Below, one piece after another: positions 15,092-15,383 of a DNA stretch of 15,383 nt. Location: contig JBBITW010000082.1 in NCBI GenBank assembly GCA_037440525.1, forward strand, positions 1-15,383, given 5' to 3'. This stretch comes from JBBITW01 sp037440525. Lineage in GTDB: Bacteria; Desulfobacterota; BSN033; UBA1163. Numbering within the stretch: position 1 is the stretch's first letter; each line of letters opens with the position of its first letter. The position numbers and the translations under genes are program-made. Under the pieces are notes generated by a model. It was given only the letters and a program-made list of their open reading frames with translations. It was not told the DNA's origin and searched no databases.

Positions 15092-15383
15092 GATTTTCCT
15101 CCAGTTGGAAGGCTAAAAGTTAAATTAACATAATTCCTTCTTTATTTCAATATGTTAGAATTTTTAGAAACTTAATGTATTTTAGAGATTTTACAAATTA
15201 AGTTATTGAATTTTAAAATAAATCAAAGTAATTTTTAACATAATTTGGAGGCTTTTATAGATACCCTAAAAGGTAATAATTTCCTTTTAAAGGGGAAAAG
15301 ATGTAACCCGTCACTTAAGGGCTAAGTTAAAGATCTGGCAGGAATATCCTCGAAAATCTTATCAAGCGGACGATTTAAATTTT
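15092..15383. other. AT-rich region upstream of ftsH
   Basis: These 292 bases hold the ftsH ribosome site and AT-rich DNA in which several poor promoter matches occur, such as TTGAAA 17 bases before TAATTT on the minus strand. None is good enough to call. A hairpin lies at 15264-15294. At the right edge one minus-strand frame is open from the window end to a TAG at 15322-15324, ending FEDIPARSLT. It could be the last 19 residues of an upstream gene. A plus-strand frame is also open there, so neither is secure. Confidence 0.4.
15264..15294. repeat. hairpin upstream of ftsH
   Basis: TAAAAGG (15267-15273) pairs with CCTTTTA (15283-15289) around a 9-base loop. The stem is extended by CCC (15264-15266) with GGG (15292-15294) after a 2-base bulge. 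It sits between the possible end of an upstream minus-strand gene and ftsH. No T-tract follows on either strand, so it is not a clear terminator. Confidence 0.35.

Noticed and set aside
1..15383. CRISPR arrays, tRNA or rRNA genes, insertion sequences and phage genes
   Set aside because: I saw no regularly spaced direct repeats, no cloverleaf or rRNA-like segments and no transposase or integrase reading frames on either strand.

Overview
The window looks like a contig end from a Gram-negative bacterium with moderately AT-rich DNA, most like Desulfobacterota (the former Deltaproteobacteria) or a neighbouring phylum. This rests on three things. The minus-strand gene order ftsH-folP-glmM-pdxJ-acpS-nnr-...-tsaE-lysC-cimA is, from general knowledge, typical of those bacteria. 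The exosortase/EpsI protein implies an outer membrane and exopolysaccharide. FolP carries the long N-terminal extension seen in anaerobic lineages. I could not test the taxonomy by search.

Layout. Bases 1-72 are an extremely C-rich tract with no T, quite unlike the rest, and probably an assembly or sequencing artefact. Bases 73-292 are an AT-rich leader with a good sigma70-type promoter (240-268) for the only plus-strand gene, an exosortase fused to an EpsI domain (293-1918). Everything else (1944-15091) is on the minus strand, convergent with the exosortase. Read in the direction of transcription it is ftsH, folP, glmM, pdxJ, acpS, nnr, a bacterial eRF1/Vms1-like release-factor protein, a DUF151 bifunctional-nuclease protein, tsaE, lysC, cimA and a membrane-anchored ComEA-like SLBB/helix-hairpin-helix protein. 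Bases 15092-15383 are AT-rich, with one hairpin and possibly the last codons of an upstream gene.

How the genes fit together. ftsH to nnr is a tightly packed housekeeping run (gaps of about 5-40 bases, one 20-base overlap). It covers membrane proteolysis, folate, peptidoglycan precursor, vitamin B6, acyl-carrier-protein activation and NAD(P)HX repair. A 140-base gap with a GC-rich palindrome separates nnr from the release-factor-like gene, and a 114-base gap with a consensus -10 box precedes the DUF151 gene, so the cluster probably has at least three transcription units. The last unit joins tRNA t6A modification (tsaE) to amino-acid synthesis: aspartokinase for lysine, threonine and methionine, and citramalate synthase for isoleucine.

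Most worth a second look: the release-factor-like protein with a Vms1-type GxxQ loop and a zinc ribbon; a strong internal Shine-Dalgarno and ATG in lysC that would make a separate regulatory subunit; the exosortase-EpsI fusion with a repeat-like linker; and the artefactual left end. I found no clearly new multi-gene system.
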